Source: an uncultured Lachnospiraceae bacterium
Lineage (GTDB): Bacteria > Bacillota > Clostridia > Lachnospirales > Lachnospiraceae
Reading direction: 5' to 3'
Assembly (NCBI GenBank): GCA_949287925.1
Contig: CASEIR010000068.1
Span: 1-42,740, forward strand
Length of the DNA: 42,740 nucleotides
Shown piece by piece: positions 15,419 to 24,638 of this stretch. The stretch's first letter is position 1. Each line of letters begins with the position of its first letter. Both the position numbers and the translations under genes were made by a program. The notes under the pieces were generated by a model that was not told the origin of the DNA, ran no database searches, and saw nothing but the letters and a program-made list of their open reading frames with translations.

Positions 15419-16152
15419 CAGGAAAAGTAGCAGTGGTAACAGGCGCATCCAGAGGAATTGGAAAGGCTATCGCCTGTAAGCTTGCGTCTCAGGGCGCGAA
15501 GGTTGTGGTCAACTACAATGGTTCCAAAGAAAAGGCAGAAGCCGTAAAAGCAGAGATAGAAGCGCAGGGAGGAACCGCGGTGCTTTATCAGTGCGACGTG
15601 TCTGATTTTGCTTCCTGCGAGACCTTTATCCAGGATGTTATCAAAGAACATGGAAGCCTGGATATTCTGGTAAACAATGCAGGAATCACCAGAGACGGAC
15701 TTCTGATGAAGATGTCGGAGGAAGATTTCGATAAGGTGCTGGATACCAACCTGAAGGGAACTTTCAACACCATCCGCTTTGCCACCCGGCAGATGATTAA
15801 GCAGAGAAGCGGACGGATTATTAACATGTCTTCCGTGGTTGGCGTAAGCGGCAATGCAGGGCAGGCAAATTATGCGGCATCCAAGGCCGGCGTCATCGGC
15901 CTGACCAAGGCGGTGGCAAGAGAGGTGGCTTCCAGAGGAGTTACGGTGAACGCCATTGCTCCCGGATTCATTCAGACAGATATGACGGACGTACTGTCCG
16001 ATAAGGTAAAAGAGGCTATGGTAGGTCAGATCCCGCTGGGACGTTTCGGACAGACGGAGGATATTGCAGCGGCGGTTGCATTCCTGGCTTCCGACAGCGC
16101 GGGATACATCACCGGCCAGGTACTGCACGTAGACGGCGGTATGGTCATGTAA
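15412..16152 (+). CDS. fabG: 3-oxoacyl-ACP reductase
   Basis: This 246-residue short-chain dehydrogenase reduces beta-ketoacyl-ACP to the 3-hydroxy form with NADPH. The nucleotide-binding motif GASRGIG (11-17), NNAG (88-91), the catalytic S140/S141-Y154-K158 set ('NYAASKAG') and the C-terminal '[15 protein letters not shown]' are all present. Length is normal. It overlaps fabD by seven bases and fabF follows after 30 bases. Confidence 0.96.
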   Translation: MLTGKVAVVTGASRGIGKAIACKLASQGAKVVVNYNGSKEKAEAVKAEIEAQGGTAVLYQCDVSDFASCETFIQDVIKEHGSLDILVNNAGITRDGLLMKMSEEDFDKVLDTNLKGTFNTIRFATRQMIKQRSGRIINMSSVVGVSGNAGQANYAASKAGVIGLTKAVAREVASRGVTVNAIAPGFIQTDMTDVLSDKVKEAMVGQIPLGRFGQTEDIAAAVAFLASDSAGYITGQVLHVDGGMVM

Positions 16153-16182
16153 CAGAGGGCGCAGATAGAGGAGATAGATAGT

Positions 16183-17421
16183 ATGAAAAGAAGAGTCGTA
16201 GTGACAGGGCTTGGCGCAGTAACTCCTATCGGTAATACGGTGGAAGAGTTCTGGAAGAGCATCAAAGAAGGCAAGGTAGGTATCGGAGAGATTACCAAAT
16301 TCGATACCACAGATTATAAAGTAAAGATCGCAGCAGAAGTAAAAGGATTCGTGGCAAAAGAAAGAATGGAATTCAAGGCTGCAAAACGTATGGAACCATT
16401 TTCTCAGTATGCGGTTGCTGCTGCAAAAGAAGCATATGAGGATTCCGGACTGGATATTTCCAAAGAAGATCCGTACCGTGCAGGCGTCATCATCGGTTCC
16501 GGTATTGGAAGCCTGCAGGAAGTAGAGAAAGATTATGAGAAGATTCTGACGAAGGGACCTTCCAAGGTAAATCCGTTGATGGTACCGCTGATGATCGCCA
16601 ATATGGCGGCCGGAAACGTATCCATCCAGCTGGGCTTCAAGGGGAAATGTACTAACGTGGTAACGGCTTGCGCTTCCGGAACACACTGTATCGGAGACGC
16701 GCTGCGGGCCATCCAGTATGGCGATGCGGACGTTATGCTGGCAGGCGGTGCAGAGAGCTGTATCTGTCCCTGCGGAGTTGCTGGTTTTACATCATTGACA
16801 GCATTATCCACCAATCCAGATCCCATGACTGCTTCCAGACCGTTTGACAAGGACAGAGATGGATTCGTTCTGGGCGAAGGAGCCGGTGTTGTTATGCTGG
16901 AGGAGCTGGAGCATGCAAAGGCAAGAGGAGCGAAGATCTATGCAGAACTGGTGGGCTATGGCGCTACCGGCGACGCTTATCACATTACCTCTCCGGCAGA
17001 AGATGGAAGCGGGGCGGCTAAAGCCATGAGCCTTGCTATGGAAGAAGGCGGAATCGAACCGTCTCAGGTAGACTACATTAACGCTCACGGAACCAGCACT
17101 CATCACAACGACCTCTTTGAGACAAGAGCCATCAAATTGGCGCTGGGAGATGCGGCAAAGGATGTGGTAGTCAACTCTACCAAATCCATGATCGGCCATC
17201 TTCTTGGAGCAGCCGGCGGTGTGGAATTCGTGACCTGTGTGAAATCCATCGAGGATGGTTATATCCATCAGACCATGGGAACGAAGGAAGCAGATGAGGG
17301 ATGTGATCTGAACTACGCCATCGGAGCTCCGGTGGAGAAGGAACTGAACTATGTTCTGACCAACTCTCTGGGATTCGGCGGACACAATGCGACACTGTTG
17401 TTGAAAAAGTATGAGGGTTAG
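16183..17421 (+). CDS. fabF: Beta-ketoacyl-ACP synthase II
   Basis: This 412-residue condensing enzyme elongates acyl-ACP with malonyl-ACP. The catalytic residues are C163 ('[13 protein letters not shown]'), H302 ('[12 protein letters not shown]'), K334 and H339 ('[13 protein letters not shown]'). The N-terminal '[24 protein letters not shown]' and the C-terminal '[13 protein letters not shown]' are typical of FabF. No fabB, fabA or fabM is present nearby, so any route to unsaturated chains would have to use FabZ/FabF or enzymes elsewhere. GAGGAGATAGATAGT precedes the ATG. Confidence 0.97.
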   Translation: MKRRVVVTGLGAVTPIGNTVEEFWKSIKEGKVGIGEITKFDTTDYKVKIAAEVKGFVAKERMEFKAAKRMEPFSQYAVAAAKEAYEDSGLDISKEDPYRAGVIIGSGIGSLQEVEKDYEKILTKGPSKVNPLMVPLMIANMAAGNVSIQLGFKGKCTNVVTACASGTHCIGDALRAIQYGDADVMLAGGAESCICPCGVAGFTSLTALSTNPDPMTASRPFDKDRDGFVLGEGAGVVMLEELEHAKARGAKIYAELVGYGATGDAYHITSPAEDGSGAAKAMSLAMEEGGIEPSQVDYINAHGTSTHHNDLFETRAIKLALGDAAKDVVVNSTKSMIGHLLGAAGGVEFVTCVKSIEDGYIHQTMGTKEADEGCDLNYAIGAPVEKELNYVLTNSLGFGGHNATLLLKKYEG

Positions 17422-17441
17422 TTACCCGGGAAGGGATTCGT

Positions 17442-17930
17442 ATGATGGAATTTGAGAATCTGATTAAATTAATTGAAAGTGTATCCGCGTCAGATCTGAC
17501 CGGATTTAAGTATGAAGAAGACGGAGTGAAGATCCAGCTGACCAAGAAAGAAGGTAAGGTTCAGGTAGTATCAGCGCCGATGCCTGTGGCAGCGCCGGCA
17601 TTTGCCCCTGCGGCATCTGCGGCGGCTCCGATGGCGGCAGCAGCGCCGGCAGCACCGGAAACAGCGTCGGCAGAGGCAGAAGAACCGGTAAAGGCCGGTA
17701 AGATTGTGGAGTCTCCGCTGGTGGGAACTTTCTATGCAGCGCCGGCAGAAGATGCGGCTCCGTTCGTGGCGGTGGGCGACACTGTGAAGAAGGGACAGAC
17801 CCTTGCCATCGTAGAGGCGATGAAGCTGATGAATGAGATTGAAAGTGAATTCGACGGCATCATCGCGGAAATTTTAGTAGAAAATGGACAGCCGGTAGAA
17901 TACGGACAGCCATTATTTCGGATTGTTTAA
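17442..17930 (+). CDS. accB: Biotin carboxyl carrier protein of acetyl-CoA carboxylase
   Basis: This 162-residue carrier has three parts: a short N-terminal domain (1-45), an Ala/Pro-rich flexible linker (about 46-82) and a C-terminal biotinyl domain. The biotinylated lysine is K128 in '[12 protein letters not shown]'. Two tandem ATG codons make the exact start uncertain by one residue. It carries carboxybiotin between AccC and the AccDA carboxyltransferase, which are encoded just downstream, so malonyl-CoA supply is built into the same operon. Confidence 0.95.
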   Translation: MMEFENLIKLIESVSASDLTGFKYEEDGVKIQLTKKEGKVQVVSAPMPVAAPAFAPAASAAAPMAAAAPAAPETASAEAEEPVKAGKIVESPLVGTFYAAPAEDAAPFVAVGDTVKKGQTLAIVEAMKLMNEIESEFDGIIAEILVENGQPVEYGQPLFRIV

Positions 17931-17944
17931 TCAGGAGGGGCGTT

Positions 17945-18373
17945 ATGAATCATTTAGATATTAATCAGATCAAAGAGATCATTCCGCACCGTCATCCGTT
18001 CCTGCTCATTGATTATATTGAAGATTATGAGCCGGGACAGTATGCGGTAGGTTATAAATGTGTTTCTTACCGGGAAGAGTTCTTCGCCGGACACTTTCCG
18101 CAGGAGCCGGTAATGCCGGGAGTTCTGACGGTAGAAGCTCTGGCTCAGGTGGGCGCGGTCGCCATCCTCAGTATGGAAGCTAATAAAGGTAAGATCGCTT
18201 ATTTCGGCGGCATCAATAAATGTAAATTTAAAGGCAAGATCGTACCGGGAGACAAGGTGCGTCTGGAAACCAAGATCATCAAGCAGAAAGGCCCTGTCGG
18301 AGTCGGCGAGGCAATTGCCAGTGTGGACGGCAAGACAGTAGTCAGTGCAGAATTGACATTTATGATTGGATAG
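17945..18373 (+). CDS. fabZ: 3-hydroxyacyl-ACP dehydratase
   Basis: This 142-residue hot-dog-fold enzyme dehydrates 3-hydroxyacyl-ACP to trans-2-enoyl-ACP. The N-terminal 'IIPHRHPFLLID' and the active-site block 'FFAGHFPQEPVMPGVLTVEALAQVG' contain the catalytic H50 and E64. FabZ-type Glu, rather than the Asp of FabA, argues against isomerase activity. A CAGGAGGGG Shine-Dalgarno lies before the ATG. It sits between accB and accC, a common order in clostridia and streptococci. Confidence 0.96.
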   Translation: MNHLDINQIKEIIPHRHPFLLIDYIEDYEPGQYAVGYKCVSYREEFFAGHFPQEPVMPGVLTVEALAQVGAVAILSMEANKGKIAYFGGINKCKFKGKIVPGDKVRLETKIIKQKGPVGVGEAIASVDGKTVVSAELTFMIG

Positions 18374-18382
18374 GTGGGAAAC

Positions 18383-19717
18383 ATGATTAAGAAAGTTCTG
18401 ATCGCCAACCGTGGCGAGATTGCGGTCCGCATCATCCGGGCATGCCGGGAGATGGGGATCGAGACGGTAGCCGTATATTCACAGGCAGATAAGGAAGCGC
18501 TTCACACCAAGCTGGCGGATGAAGCTATCTGTATCGGACCGGCTCCGTCCAGTGAAAGTTACCTCAGTATGGACCGGCTTATCAGCGCTACCATCGTTAG
18601 CGGCGCAGACGCGATCCATCCGGGATTCGGATTCCTGTCCGAGAACAGTAAATTTGCAGAGCTGTGCGAGCAGTGCAACATTACATTTATCGGTCCCAGT
18701 TCGAAAGTCATCGCAAGCCTGGGCAACAAACAGGAAGCTAGAAATACTATGGTGTCTGCAGGGGTTCCGGTCATTCCGGGAAGCAAGGAGCCCATCTATG
18801 ATGTGGAAACCGGCGCGAAGGTTGCGGATGAGATCGGGTATCCGGTAATCGTAAAGGCAGCCCTTGGCGGCGGCGGCAAGGGGATGCGTGTGGCCCAGAC
18901 TCCGGAAGAATTTGAACAGAGCTTTCGGACCGCTCAGAAGGAGACTCAGATGGCCTTCGGTGACAATACCATGTACATCGAGCATTTCGTGCAGCATCCA
19001 AGACATATTGAATTCCAGATTCTTGCCGACAAGTATGGCAACGTGATTCATCTTGGCGAACGGGACTGTTCCATCCAGAGAAATCACCAGAAGATGATTG
19101 AAGAATCTCCGTCCATTGCCCTTTCAGAGGAACTCAGAGCCAGAATGGGCGATGCGGCAGTAAAGGCTGCGAAAGCTGCCGGATATGAGAACGCCGGAAC
19201 CATCGAGTTCTTGCTGGAGAAGAACGGCAATTTCTATTTCATGGAAATGAATACCAGAATCCAGGTAGAGCATCCGGTCACTGAATGGGTAACAGGAATT
19301 GATCTGATCAAGGAGCAGATCCGGATTGCATCCGGAAAGCAGCTTTCTTATACGCAGGATGAGGTACATCTGACCGGCCATGCCATCGAATGCCGGATTA
19401 ATGCGGAGAATCCGGCCAAAGGATTCCGCCCGTCGCCGGGAACCATTACAGACATGTATCTGCCGGGAGGCAAGGGGATCCGGATTGATTCCGCCATTTA
19501 CAGCGGTTATACGATCCCGCCTTACTATGATTCCATGGTGGCGAAGCTGATCGTGTGGGCAAAGAACCGGAAGGAAGCCATCCGCAAGATGCAGAGCGCC
19601 CTGGGAGAAGTAATCATCGAAGGGATTGATACCAACGTGGATTATCAGTACGAGATCCTGAATCATCCGGATTATCTCTCGGGTAACATTGATATAGAAT
19701 TTATCGAAAGATTGTAA
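18383..19717 (+). CDS. accC: Biotin carboxylase subunit of acetyl-CoA carboxylase
   Basis: This 444-residue ATP-grasp enzyme carboxylates the biotin of AccB with bicarbonate and ATP. Motifs are 'KVLIANRGEIAVRIIRACREMG' at the N terminus, the glycine-rich loop 'KAALGGGGKGM', 'ERDCSIQRNHQKMIEESPS', and 'FMEMNTRIQVEHPVTEWVTG' in the active site. I start at ATG 18383; a GTG at 18374 directly abuts the fabZ stop but lies within the ribosome-binding stretch. The length is normal for AccC. It is followed after 13 bases by the fused carboxyltransferase. Confidence 0.96.
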   Translation: MIKKVLIANRGEIAVRIIRACREMGIETVAVYSQADKEALHTKLADEAICIGPAPSSESYLSMDRLISATIVSGADAIHPGFGFLSENSKFAELCEQCNITFIGPSSKVIASLGNKQEARNTMVSAGVPVIPGSKEPIYDVETGAKVADEIGYPVIVKAALGGGGKGMRVAQTPEEFEQSFRTAQKETQMAFGDNTMYIEHFVQHPRHIEFQILADKYGNVIHLGERDCSIQRNHQKMIEESPSIALSEELRARMGDAAVKAAKAAGYENAGTIEFLLEKNGNFYFMEMNTRIQVEHPVTEWVTGIDLIKEQIRIASGKQLSYTQDEVHLTGHAIECRINAENPAKGFRPSPGTITDMYLPGGKGIRIDSAIYSGYTIPPYYDSMVAKLIVWAKNRKEAIRKMQSALGEVIIEGIDTNVDYQYEILNHPDYLSGNIDIEFIERL

Positions 19718-19730
19718 AAGGTGACGTCCT

Positions 19731-21431
19731 ATGAAATTAGACAATGTGTTTAAGAAAACCAGACTGGCATCGGCCAGATACATTACCCTGAACCATAGCC
19801 GTCCGGAGGTCCCGGAAGGACTTTTGCGCAAATGTAATAAATGCGGAGGAGCTATTATCGCGGAGGATGTAAAAAACGGATTCTATATCTGTCCGAAATG
19901 CGGCGGATATTTCCGGGTACACGCATACCGCCGGATCGAGATGGTTGCCGACGAAGGAAGCTTTGAAGAGTGGGATAAGGACCTGAAGACACGTAATCCG
20001 CTGGATTATAAGGGATATGAAGAAAAGCTTGCGCACTTGCAGGAGAAGACGAAGCTGGATGAAGCGGTCATCACTGGAAAAGCAAAGATTCAGGGATGTG
20101 AGACTGTGATCGGCGTCTGTGACGGCCGTTTCCTGATGGCCAGCATGGGCGAAGTGGTCGGCGAGAAGATCACAAGAGCCGTAGAACGGGCAACCGAAGA
20201 GAAACTGCCGGTGATTATCTTCACCTGCTCCGGGGGAGCCAGAATGCAGGAGGGAATCACTTCCCTGATGCAGATGGCCAAAACCTCAGCTGCTATCAAG
20301 CGCCACAGCGATGCAGGGCTTCTGTATGTGACGGTACTGACGGATCCTACGACCGGAGGTGTAACGGCAAGTTTTGCCATGTTAGGAGACATCATTCTGG
20401 CAGAGCCTAATGCGCTGATCGGTTTTGCAGGTCCCCGTGTCATCGAGCAAACCATCGGACAGAAGCTGCCAAAAGGATTCCAGAGAGCCGAGTTCCTGGT
20501 GGAGCATGGATTTGTGGACGCTATCGTAGAGCGTCCGAAGCTGCGTGAAACACTGGGACAGATCCTGAAAATGCACGGCGCCGGTGAAGAGACAGTGGTT
20601 CCGGCGGCAGAGGAAGCGGCTCCGGAAAGCGCGCACCTTCACAACAAGGTGGCGGACGCCTGGGACCGTGTCCAGATTTCCCGGATGAAGGACCGTCCGG
20701 TGGGAAGCGATTATATCCAGGCGCTGTTCACAGATTTTGTGGAATTCCACGGAGACCGTTATTATGCGGATGACAAGGCCATCGTGGGCGGTCTGGCTTA
20801 TTTCCATGGCATGCCGGTGACGGTCATTGCCCAGGAAAAGGGGACCAATACCAAGGAAAACATTATGCGCAACTTCGGAATGCCGTCTCCAGACGGATAC
20901 CGCAAGGCGCTGCGCCTGATGAAACAGGCAGAAAAGTTTGGCCGTCCGGTCATCTGTTTCGTAGATACGCCAGGAGCTTTCTGCGGACTGGAGGCAGAAG
21001 AACGGGGACAGGGCGAGGCCATCGCAAGAAACATCTATGAGATGTCCGGCCTGAAGGTTCCGGTACTCTCCGTGATCATCGGAGAAGGTGGAAGCGGCGG
21101 AGCGCTGGCCATGGCTACAGCAGATGAAGTGTGGATGCTGGAGAACTCCATTTACTCCATTCTGTCACCGGAAGGATTCGCAAGCATCCTGTGGAAGGAC
21201 AGCAGCAAGGCCAAAGAAGCCGCGGCAGTGATGAAGCTGACGGCAGGAGATCTGTACGAGATGGGGATTGTGGAGCATGTATTTACGGAACCGTCCCACT
21301 ATACGGTACAGAATTTGAAAGAAGTTACAAAAGCAATGGATGCGAAGATCAGAGCATTTATCGAGCATTATGGAACCATGACAGAAGGAGAGCTGACCGA
21401 GCACCGATACAATAGATTCCGCAAAATGTAG
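19731..21431 (+). CDS. accDA: Fused acetyl-CoA carboxylase carboxyltransferase (AccD-AccA)
   Basis: This 566-residue protein joins the two carboxyltransferase subunits that are separate in E. coli. Residues 1-283 are the AccD half, with a four-cysteine zinc finger (C35, C38, C54, C57) and '[13 protein letters not shown]'. A linker at about 284-300 ([12 protein letters not shown]) leads to the AccA half (301-566), with '[15 protein letters not shown]', '[23 protein letters not shown]' and '[12 protein letters not shown]'. The AccA half lacks the usual first 50 or so residues. It transfers the carboxyl group from carboxybiotin to acetyl-CoA, making malonyl-CoA. No stop or frameshift is seen between the halves, so the fusion is real. 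Confidence 0.94.
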   Translation: MKLDNVFKKTRLASARYITLNHSRPEVPEGLLRKCNKCGGAIIAEDVKNGFYICPKCGGYFRVHAYRRIEMVADEGSFEEWDKDLKTRNPLDYKGYEEKLAHLQEKTKLDEAVITGKAKIQGCETVIGVCDGRFLMASMGEVVGEKITRAVERATEEKLPVIIFTCSGGARMQEGITSLMQMAKTSAAIKRHSDAGLLYVTVLTDPTTGGVTASFAMLGDIILAEPNALIGFAGPRVIEQTIGQKLPKGFQRAEFLVEHGFVDAIVERPKLRETLGQILKMHGAGEETVVPAAEEAAPESAHLHNKVADAWDRVQISRMKDRPVGSDYIQALFTDFVEFHGDRYYADDKAIVGGLAYFHGMPVTVIAQEKGTNTKENIMRNFGMPSPDGYRKALRLMKQAEKFGRPVICFVDTPGAFCGLEAEERGQGEAIARNIYEMSGLKVPVLSVIIGEGGSGGALAMATADEVWMLENSIYSILSPEGFASILWKDSSKAKEAAAVMKLTAGDLYEMGIVEHVFTEPSHYTVQNLKEVTKAMDAKIRAFIEHYGTMTEGELTEHRYNRFRKM

Positions 21432-21443
21432 GAGAAAAGATTG

Positions 21444-22544
21444 ATGAATGCAGCGCCGTTAAAATTGGGGAATATAGAAGCAAAACTGCCGATTATCCAG
21501 GGAGGTATGGGAATCGGTATCAGTCTTGGCAATCTTGCCGGGGCTGTTGCAAAAGAGGGCGGAGTTGGAATTATATCCGCCGCCCAGATCGGTTTTCGTG
21601 AGCCGGACTTTGACCGGAACACGCTAGAAGCAAACTTAAGAGCCGTAAAAAAGGAGTATGACAAGGCCAGAGCCATTGCGCCGGATGGTGTGATTGGTTT
21701 TAACATCATGGTGGCCATGCGTCATTACGAAGAGTATGTACGCGCGGCCATCGACGCCGGAGCGGACATTATCATCTCAGGAGCCGGACTTCCCACGGAT
21801 CTTCCGAAGATTGCCGGAGATTCGGACGTGAAGCTGGCGCCCATTGTATCTACGGATAAATCGGCTAAGGTCATCCTGAAGTTCTGGGATAAAAAGTATC
21901 ACCGGGTTCCGGACCTGCTGGTGATCGAAGGACCAAAGGCCGGCGGACATCTGGGATTTACAAAAGACCAGCTGACGGAGTATACTGATGATATAGCAGT
22001 GAATCCGGCAGAAGATCCGAACCGTTATAGTCAGGCTTATGATAAAGAAGTAGCCAGGATTTTTGCTACGGTGAAAACTTATGAGGAAGCGTACGGTAAG
22101 AAGATTCCGGTAGCTATTGCTGGAGGAATTGAAAACCGGGAACAGGCGGAACATGCATTTTCTCTGGGGGCGGACGCTATTCAGGTGGCGACCCGGTTCG
22201 TGACTACAGAGGAGTGTGATGCGGATATCCGATACAAAGAAGCTTATCTGCATGCGAAAGAAGAGGATATCGTGATTGTAAAGAGTCCGGTGGGAATGCC
22301 GGGACGGGCTATTTTAAATTCCTTTATGAAAAAGGTAATGGCGGGAGAGAAGATTCCCCACAGCCCTTGTCATGGATGTCTTCATAAATGCAATCCGGCT
22401 GAGATTCCGTACTGTATTACGGATGCGCTGATTCATGCCGCTAAGGGCGAGACTGAAGATGCGCTGCTGTTCTGCGGAGCTTATGCATACCGTGCAGACC
22501 GGATCGAGACAGTCAGAGAAGTCATTGATTCACTGATAAGCTAA
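21444..22544 (+). CDS. FabK-like NAD(P)H-dependent flavin oxidoreductase
   Basis: This 366-residue TIM-barrel flavoprotein belongs to the FabK/nitronate monooxygenase superfamily ('KLPIIQGGMGIGISLGNLAGAVAKEGGVGIIS', 'GFNIMVAM', 'EGPKAGGHLGF', 'PVAIAGGIENREQAEHAFSLGADAIQVATRFV'). It is longer than the FabK of this operon and has a C-terminal cysteine motif, 'CHGCLHKCNP...PYC', not seen in the first copy. The role may be an alternative enoyl reductase, detoxification or another flavin reaction. Its place in the fatty acid operon, ten bases after accDA, argues for a lipid-linked role. The ATG at 21444 is preferred over a TTG at 21441, as AGGAG lies nine bases upstream. Confidence 0.85.
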   Translation: MNAAPLKLGNIEAKLPIIQGGMGIGISLGNLAGAVAKEGGVGIISAAQIGFREPDFDRNTLEANLRAVKKEYDKARAIAPDGVIGFNIMVAMRHYEEYVRAAIDAGADIIISGAGLPTDLPKIAGDSDVKLAPIVSTDKSAKVILKFWDKKYHRVPDLLVIEGPKAGGHLGFTKDQLTEYTDDIAVNPAEDPNRYSQAYDKEVARIFATVKTYEEAYGKKIPVAIAGGIENREQAEHAFSLGADAIQVATRFVTTEECDADIRYKEAYLHAKEEDIVIVKSPVGMPGRAILNSFMKKVMAGEKIPHSPCHGCLHKCNPAEIPYCITDALIHAAKGETEDALLFCGAYAYRADRIETVREVIDSLIS

Positions 22545-22619
22545 CGAATCAGACAGTCGCGTCAGCGGCGGGATACAGAAGAAAGTCGCGCGTAACGCGT
22601 TTAGAAAGGGCATTATAGG

Positions 22620-23069
22620 ATGGAAGACGCATATAAGGTGATCAATCATACGTTGGTGAGTCTGATCAATGAAATCTGGGAACTGGAAGAAAAGGCGATT
22701 ATTACGGAAGAATTCAAAGATCTCTCTAATAAGGATATGCATGTGATTGAGGCTGTCGGACTGGGAGACGGGAATAATATGTCGGCCATTGCGAAGAAGC
22801 TGAATATCACGGTAGGCTCGCTTACCACTGCCATGAACAGTCTGGTGAATAAGAAATATGTGGAGCGCAGAAGAAGCGAAGAAGACCGCAGAGTTGTGTT
22901 CGTAAAACTGACGGAAAAAGGCGTGAAGGCGTACCGTCATCATGAGGATTATCACCGGCAGATGACCCAGACGATTCTGGATAAACTGGATGAGGATGAA
23001 CTTCCGGTGCTTTTGAAAACGCTGGATGCCCTGGGAGACTTTTTTAAAGGTTACAGTGAAAAAAAATAG
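22620..23069 (+). CDS. fabT: FabT-type MarR family repressor of fatty acid synthesis
   Basis: This 149-residue winged-helix regulator closely resembles streptococcal FabT. Shared features are the dimerisation helices at both ends, 'FKDLSNKDMHVIEAVG', 'MSAIAKKLNITVGSLTTAMNSLVNKKYVERRRSEEDRRVVFVKLTEKG', and the C-terminal 'LGDFFKGY'. FabT binds TTTGAnnnTCAAA sites with long-chain acyl-ACP as corepressor. Two such sites flank the promoter of this operon, so the last gene probably shuts off the first promoter. In streptococci fabT lies near the start of the locus; here it is at the end. The 75-base gap upstream of it is GC-rich (several CGCG) and unlike the rest. Confidence 0.88.
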   Translation: MEDAYKVINHTLVSLINEIWELEEKAIITEEFKDLSNKDMHVIEAVGLGDGNNMSAIAKKLNITVGSLTTAMNSLVNKKYVERRRSEEDRRVVFVKLTEKGVKAYRHHEDYHRQMTQTILDKLDEDELPVLLKTLDALGDFFKGYSEKK

Positions 23070-23081
23070 ACAAATCAAGAC

Positions 23082-23126
23082 CGCCTTTTGGACGATGGTA
23101 TCAACATCGCCCAGAGGGCGTTTTGT
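23082..23126 (+). terminator. Terminator of the fatty acid operon
   Basis: Positions 23082-23097 pair with 23105-23120 in a 16-bp stem (two G-U pairs, one mismatch) around a seven-base loop, followed by TTTTGT. It lies 13 bases after the fabT stop. Confidence 0.75.
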
Positions 23127-23162
23127 GCAATTTGAATTAGATAAGATATGGGAGTAAGACAG

Positions 23163-23816
23163 ATGATCAGAGGAGTTATATTTGATATGGATGGGCTGAT
23201 GTTTGATACAGAACGGCTGTCCACGGAATTCTGGCGCCAGGCTGGAAAAACATTTGGAACCGAGATTTCCGCGGAAGCGGTGGATTCATTCCGTGGCAGA
23301 AACGGCCAGGCGATTCGAAGCATTTTCGAAGAGCTGTACGGAGAGGTTCTGAATTATGATCAGGTGGTACAGGTAAAGCGACAGCTTGCTGCAGAGCATT
23401 ATCAGACAATCGGAGTGCCGGTAAAAAAAGGTCTTCTGGAGTTGCTGGAATACTTGAAAGAACACCGGATCCGGATGGCAGTCGCCACATCCACCAACCA
23501 CCGGACTGCAGAGTTAATGCTTCAGACTGCCGGAGTCTATGGGTATTTTCAGAAAATCGTGTATGGAGATACGGTGGAACGAAGCAAACCTTATCCAGAT
23601 ATCTTTCAGAAAGCGGCAGAAGAACTGGGGCTTTCCGCAAAGGACTGCCTGGTACTGGAGGACAGTACGGTAGGAATCGAAGCGGCAAAAGCTTCCGGAT
23701 CTCATGTGATTCATATTCCGGATCTGATCCGGGTGCCGGAGGAGGTAAAGAGAGGAATTGACGCAGAACTGGAAAACCTGCATGACGTAATCGGGTGGTT
23801 GGAAGAAGATTTGTAA
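23163..23816 (+). CDS. HAD family phosphatase (beta-phosphoglucomutase-like)
   Basis: This 217-residue HAD hydrolase dephosphorylates, or isomerises, small phosphate esters. Motif I is DMDG (D8 nucleophile, D10 acid/base), followed by 'LMFDTE', which marks a subfamily I cap. Motif II threonine/serine is in 'VATSTNH', motif III lysine in 'RSKPYPD', and motif IV is 'LEDSTVGIEAA'. The ATG at 23163 is preceded by GGGAG at a good distance, so I do not use the upstream ATG at 23148. Substrate cannot be told. It is just after the fatty acid terminator and before the sirtuin gene. Confidence 0.88.
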   Translation: MIRGVIFDMDGLMFDTERLSTEFWRQAGKTFGTEISAEAVDSFRGRNGQAIRSIFEELYGEVLNYDQVVQVKRQLAAEHYQTIGVPVKKGLLELLEYLKEHRIRMAVATSTNHRTAELMLQTAGVYGYFQKIVYGDTVERSKPYPDIFQKAAEELGLSAKDCLVLEDSTVGIEAAKASGSHVIHIPDLIRVPEEVKRGIDAELENLHDVIGWLEEDL

Positions 23817-23874
23817 TGCTTTTATTTTCAGGTGCGTGCAATAGATAATCACAAGCAGACAGGAGGGATCGTTT

Positions 23875-24591
23875 ATGTATGAAGAAGAAAAACGCAGACT
23901 AAAAGAAATTATCGAGGACAGCCAGAAGATTGTATTCTTCGGAGGCGCAGGAGTCTCTACCGAAAGCAATATTCCAGATTTCCGAAGCGCCGACGGATTA
24001 TACCGGCAGCAATATAAATATTCACCGGAGCAGATTGTCAGCCACAGCTTCTTTATGCAGAATACAGAAGCATTTTACGAGTTCTATAAGAGTAAGATGA
24101 TGTTTCTGGACGCGAAACCCAACCAGGCGCACCGCAAGCTGGCTCAGCTGGAGCAGGAAGGGAAACTGACCGCCGTGGTAACCCAGAATATCGACGGACT
24201 CCACCAGGCTGCCGGCAGTAAGAATGTGCTGGAGCTCCATGGCAGTATTCACCGCAATTACTGCCAGCGGTGCGGAAAATTCTACGACGCTGCCTACGTG
24301 AAAAATGCGAAAGGGATTCCGCGGTGCGAGTGCGGCGGAATTATCAAGCCTGACGTGGTACTGTATGAAGAAGGACTGGATCCCGATATTATCCGAAGCA
24401 GCGTTCATGCCATCAGCCAGGCAGATACCCTGATCATCGGCGGCACCTCGCTGATCGTATATCCGGCTGCCGGATTCATCGATTACTTCCGGGGGAAACA
24501 CCTGGTTGTCATTAACAAAAGCGCAACCGCAAAAGAAGTCCGGGCTGAACTCGCTATCGCAGCGCCCATCGGTGAAATCATGAACTTTTAA
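23875..24591 (+). CDS. cobB: NAD-dependent protein deacylase, sirtuin family
   Basis: This 238-residue Sir2-type enzyme removes acyl groups from lysines while splitting NAD. It has 'GGAGVSTESNIPDFR' (NAD site), 'TQNIDGLH', the catalytic H122 in 'LELHGSIH', and a zinc site with C130, C133, C151 and C153. The usual CxxC pair is CxC at the second half ('CECGG'), as in a number of bacterial class U/III sirtuins. The cap 'GGTSLIVYPAAG' is present. AGGAGGGATCGTTT precedes the ATG. It is a single gene ending at a strong terminator. Confidence 0.94.
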   Translation: MYEEEKRRLKEIIEDSQKIVFFGGAGVSTESNIPDFRSADGLYRQQYKYSPEQIVSHSFFMQNTEAFYEFYKSKMMFLDAKPNQAHRKLAQLEQEGKLTAVVTQNIDGLHQAAGSKNVLELHGSIHRNYCQRCGKFYDAAYVKNAKGIPRCECGGIIKPDVVLYEEGLDPDIIRSSVHAISQADTLIIGGTSLIVYPAAGFIDYFRGKHLVVINKSATAKEVRAELAIAAPIGEIMNF

Positions 24592-24592
24592 T

Positions 24593-24638
24593 TGGGGACG
24601 GGGAATTTTCAAAAATTCCCCGTCCCCATTAACTTTTT
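24593..24638 (+). terminator. Strong terminator after the sirtuin gene (GGGGACGGGG type)
   Basis: TGGGGACGGGGAATTTT (24593-24609) is exactly complementary to 24612-24628, followed by T-rich sequence with six T at 24633-24638. The GGGGACGGGG/CCCCGTCCCC sequence is, to my memory, a recurring dispersed hairpin in clostridial genomes, so it may also be a repeat copy. It ends just before the stop codon of the convergent ferredoxin-like gene. Confidence 0.8.

Noticed and set aside
15415-16686. 423-codon minus-strand open frame across fabG and fabF
   Set aside because: It is opposite two clearly functional genes and its translation is Cys/His/Ser-rich noise.
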